Assembly (NCBI RefSeq): GCF_018882405.1
Contig: NZ_JACVOO010000008.1
Span: 27,524-91,523 of the forward strand
Source: Polynucleobacter sp. 31A-FELB
GTDB lineage: Bacteria > Pseudomonadota > Gammaproteobacteria > Burkholderiales > Burkholderiaceae
Direction of reading: 5' to 3'
DNA: 64,000 nt
This document shows, piece after piece, positions 63,763-64,000 of the stretch (the first letter of the stretch is position 1; the number at the start of each line of letters is the position of its first letter). The position numbers and the translations under genes were made by a program. Under the pieces are notes generated by a model. It was not told the origin of the DNA and did not search any database. It saw only the letters and a list, made by a program, of their open reading frames with translations.

Positions 63763-64000
63763 ATGAAACAACGACCTCGAATCTATTACACGGCCACCCA
63801 GAAGGCTTTAATGTGGGAGCGGTGGCAAAAAGGCGATAACCTTCATCAGATAGCGCAGTTATTTGATCGGGGTCACTCCTCTATCCAGCGTATTTTGGCT
63901 GAAAGTGGTGGCATCAGACCGCCAGAGCGAACTCGATCCGTTTTAGCGCTAACTTTGGCTGAGCGAGAAGAGATCTCCCGCGGCCTAGCAACGGGACAAT
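63763..64000 (+). CDS. IS30-family transposase, N-terminal part
   Basis: The frame is open to the window end (79 codons seen). MKQRPRIYYTATQKALMWERWQKGDNLHQIAQLFDRGHSSIQRIL is the helix-turn-helix start of IS30-type transposases, and GGIRPPERTRSVLALTLAEREEISRGLATGQ follows as in that family. AGGAG at 63750-63754 is the ribosome site. The left inverted repeat probably lies in about 63705-63735 but cannot be fixed without the other end. Confidence 0.88.
   Translation, partial: MKQRPRIYYTATQKALMWERWQKGDNLHQIAQLFDRGHSSIQRILAESGGIRPPERTRSVLALTLAEREEISRGLATGQ

Noticed and set aside
1..64000. tRNA, rRNA or CRISPR features
   Set aside because: No T-loop GGTTCGAAT-type signatures in gaps and no regularly spaced direct repeats were noticed. 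This was checked by eye only, so a search with a tRNA model would be needed to exclude a missed gene.

Overview
The window looks like a chromosome segment of a betaproteobacterium in the Burkholderiales, most likely Polynucleobacter or a close relative. This is inferred from the scpB-rluB-rimP-nusA-infB-rbfA-truB-typA order, a Bug-type periplasmic receptor, a DUF3422 protein, the compact gene packing with many 4-nt ATGA overlaps, and moderate GC. No rRNA, tRNA or CRISPR array was seen.

Layout. 1-3.1 kb: end of a flavoprotein, hemN, then ompW behind two perfect FNR/Anr-type boxes. 3.1-13.7 kb: housekeeping and metabolic genes (P-loop kinase, Uup ABC-F ATPase, amino-acid permease with cbpA-cbpM, UxaA-family dehydratase, pirin, a membrane-anchored TAXI receptor with a DUF3422 protein). 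13.7-15.4 kb: a flavocytochrome c sulfide dehydrogenase pair. 15.5-19.1 kb: a tightly overlapping three-gene surface cluster (ArnT/PMT-like glycosyltransferase, Asp-box protein, membrane protein). 19.2-25.6 kb (minus): fabI-chrA followed by a dehydratase, a PrpD-family protein, a CitE-like lyase and a Bug receptor, which resembles part of a C5-dicarboxylate (itaconate or mesaconate-like) route. 25.6-31.3 kb: yejABEF peptide importer. 31.4-34 kb: an NlpC/P60 protein lacking its catalytic Cys, an outer-membrane protein, and a patatin lipoprotein. 34.2-47.3 kb: core information-processing genes from scpB to tex.

From 47.4 kb the window becomes accessory in character. A complete IS3/IS150-group element sits exactly in the loop of what was the tex terminator hairpin. 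It is followed by arsR-arsC-acr3, a higBA toxin-antitoxin pair with a perfect palindromic operator, a short core-like stretch (uspA, tauE-like, RluA-like synthase), hipBA with two palindromic operators, a czcI-C-x-B-A-y metal-efflux operon, and the start of an IS30-family transposase at the window edge. Two unexplained fold-back non-coding segments lie on either side of the metal operon, and mutually exclusive hairpins lie between czcI and czcC.

The most notable observations are the IS insertion into a terminator loop, the paired FNR boxes at ompW, the Cys-to-Gly NlpC/P60 pseudo-enzyme, the nusA-operon leader with a terminator just before rimP, the czcI/czcC alternative hairpins, and the shared AGxGH mature N-terminus of three metal-operon proteins. 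No wholly new system is proven here. The three-gene glycan cluster and the extra small proteins of the metal operon are the least explained coding parts.
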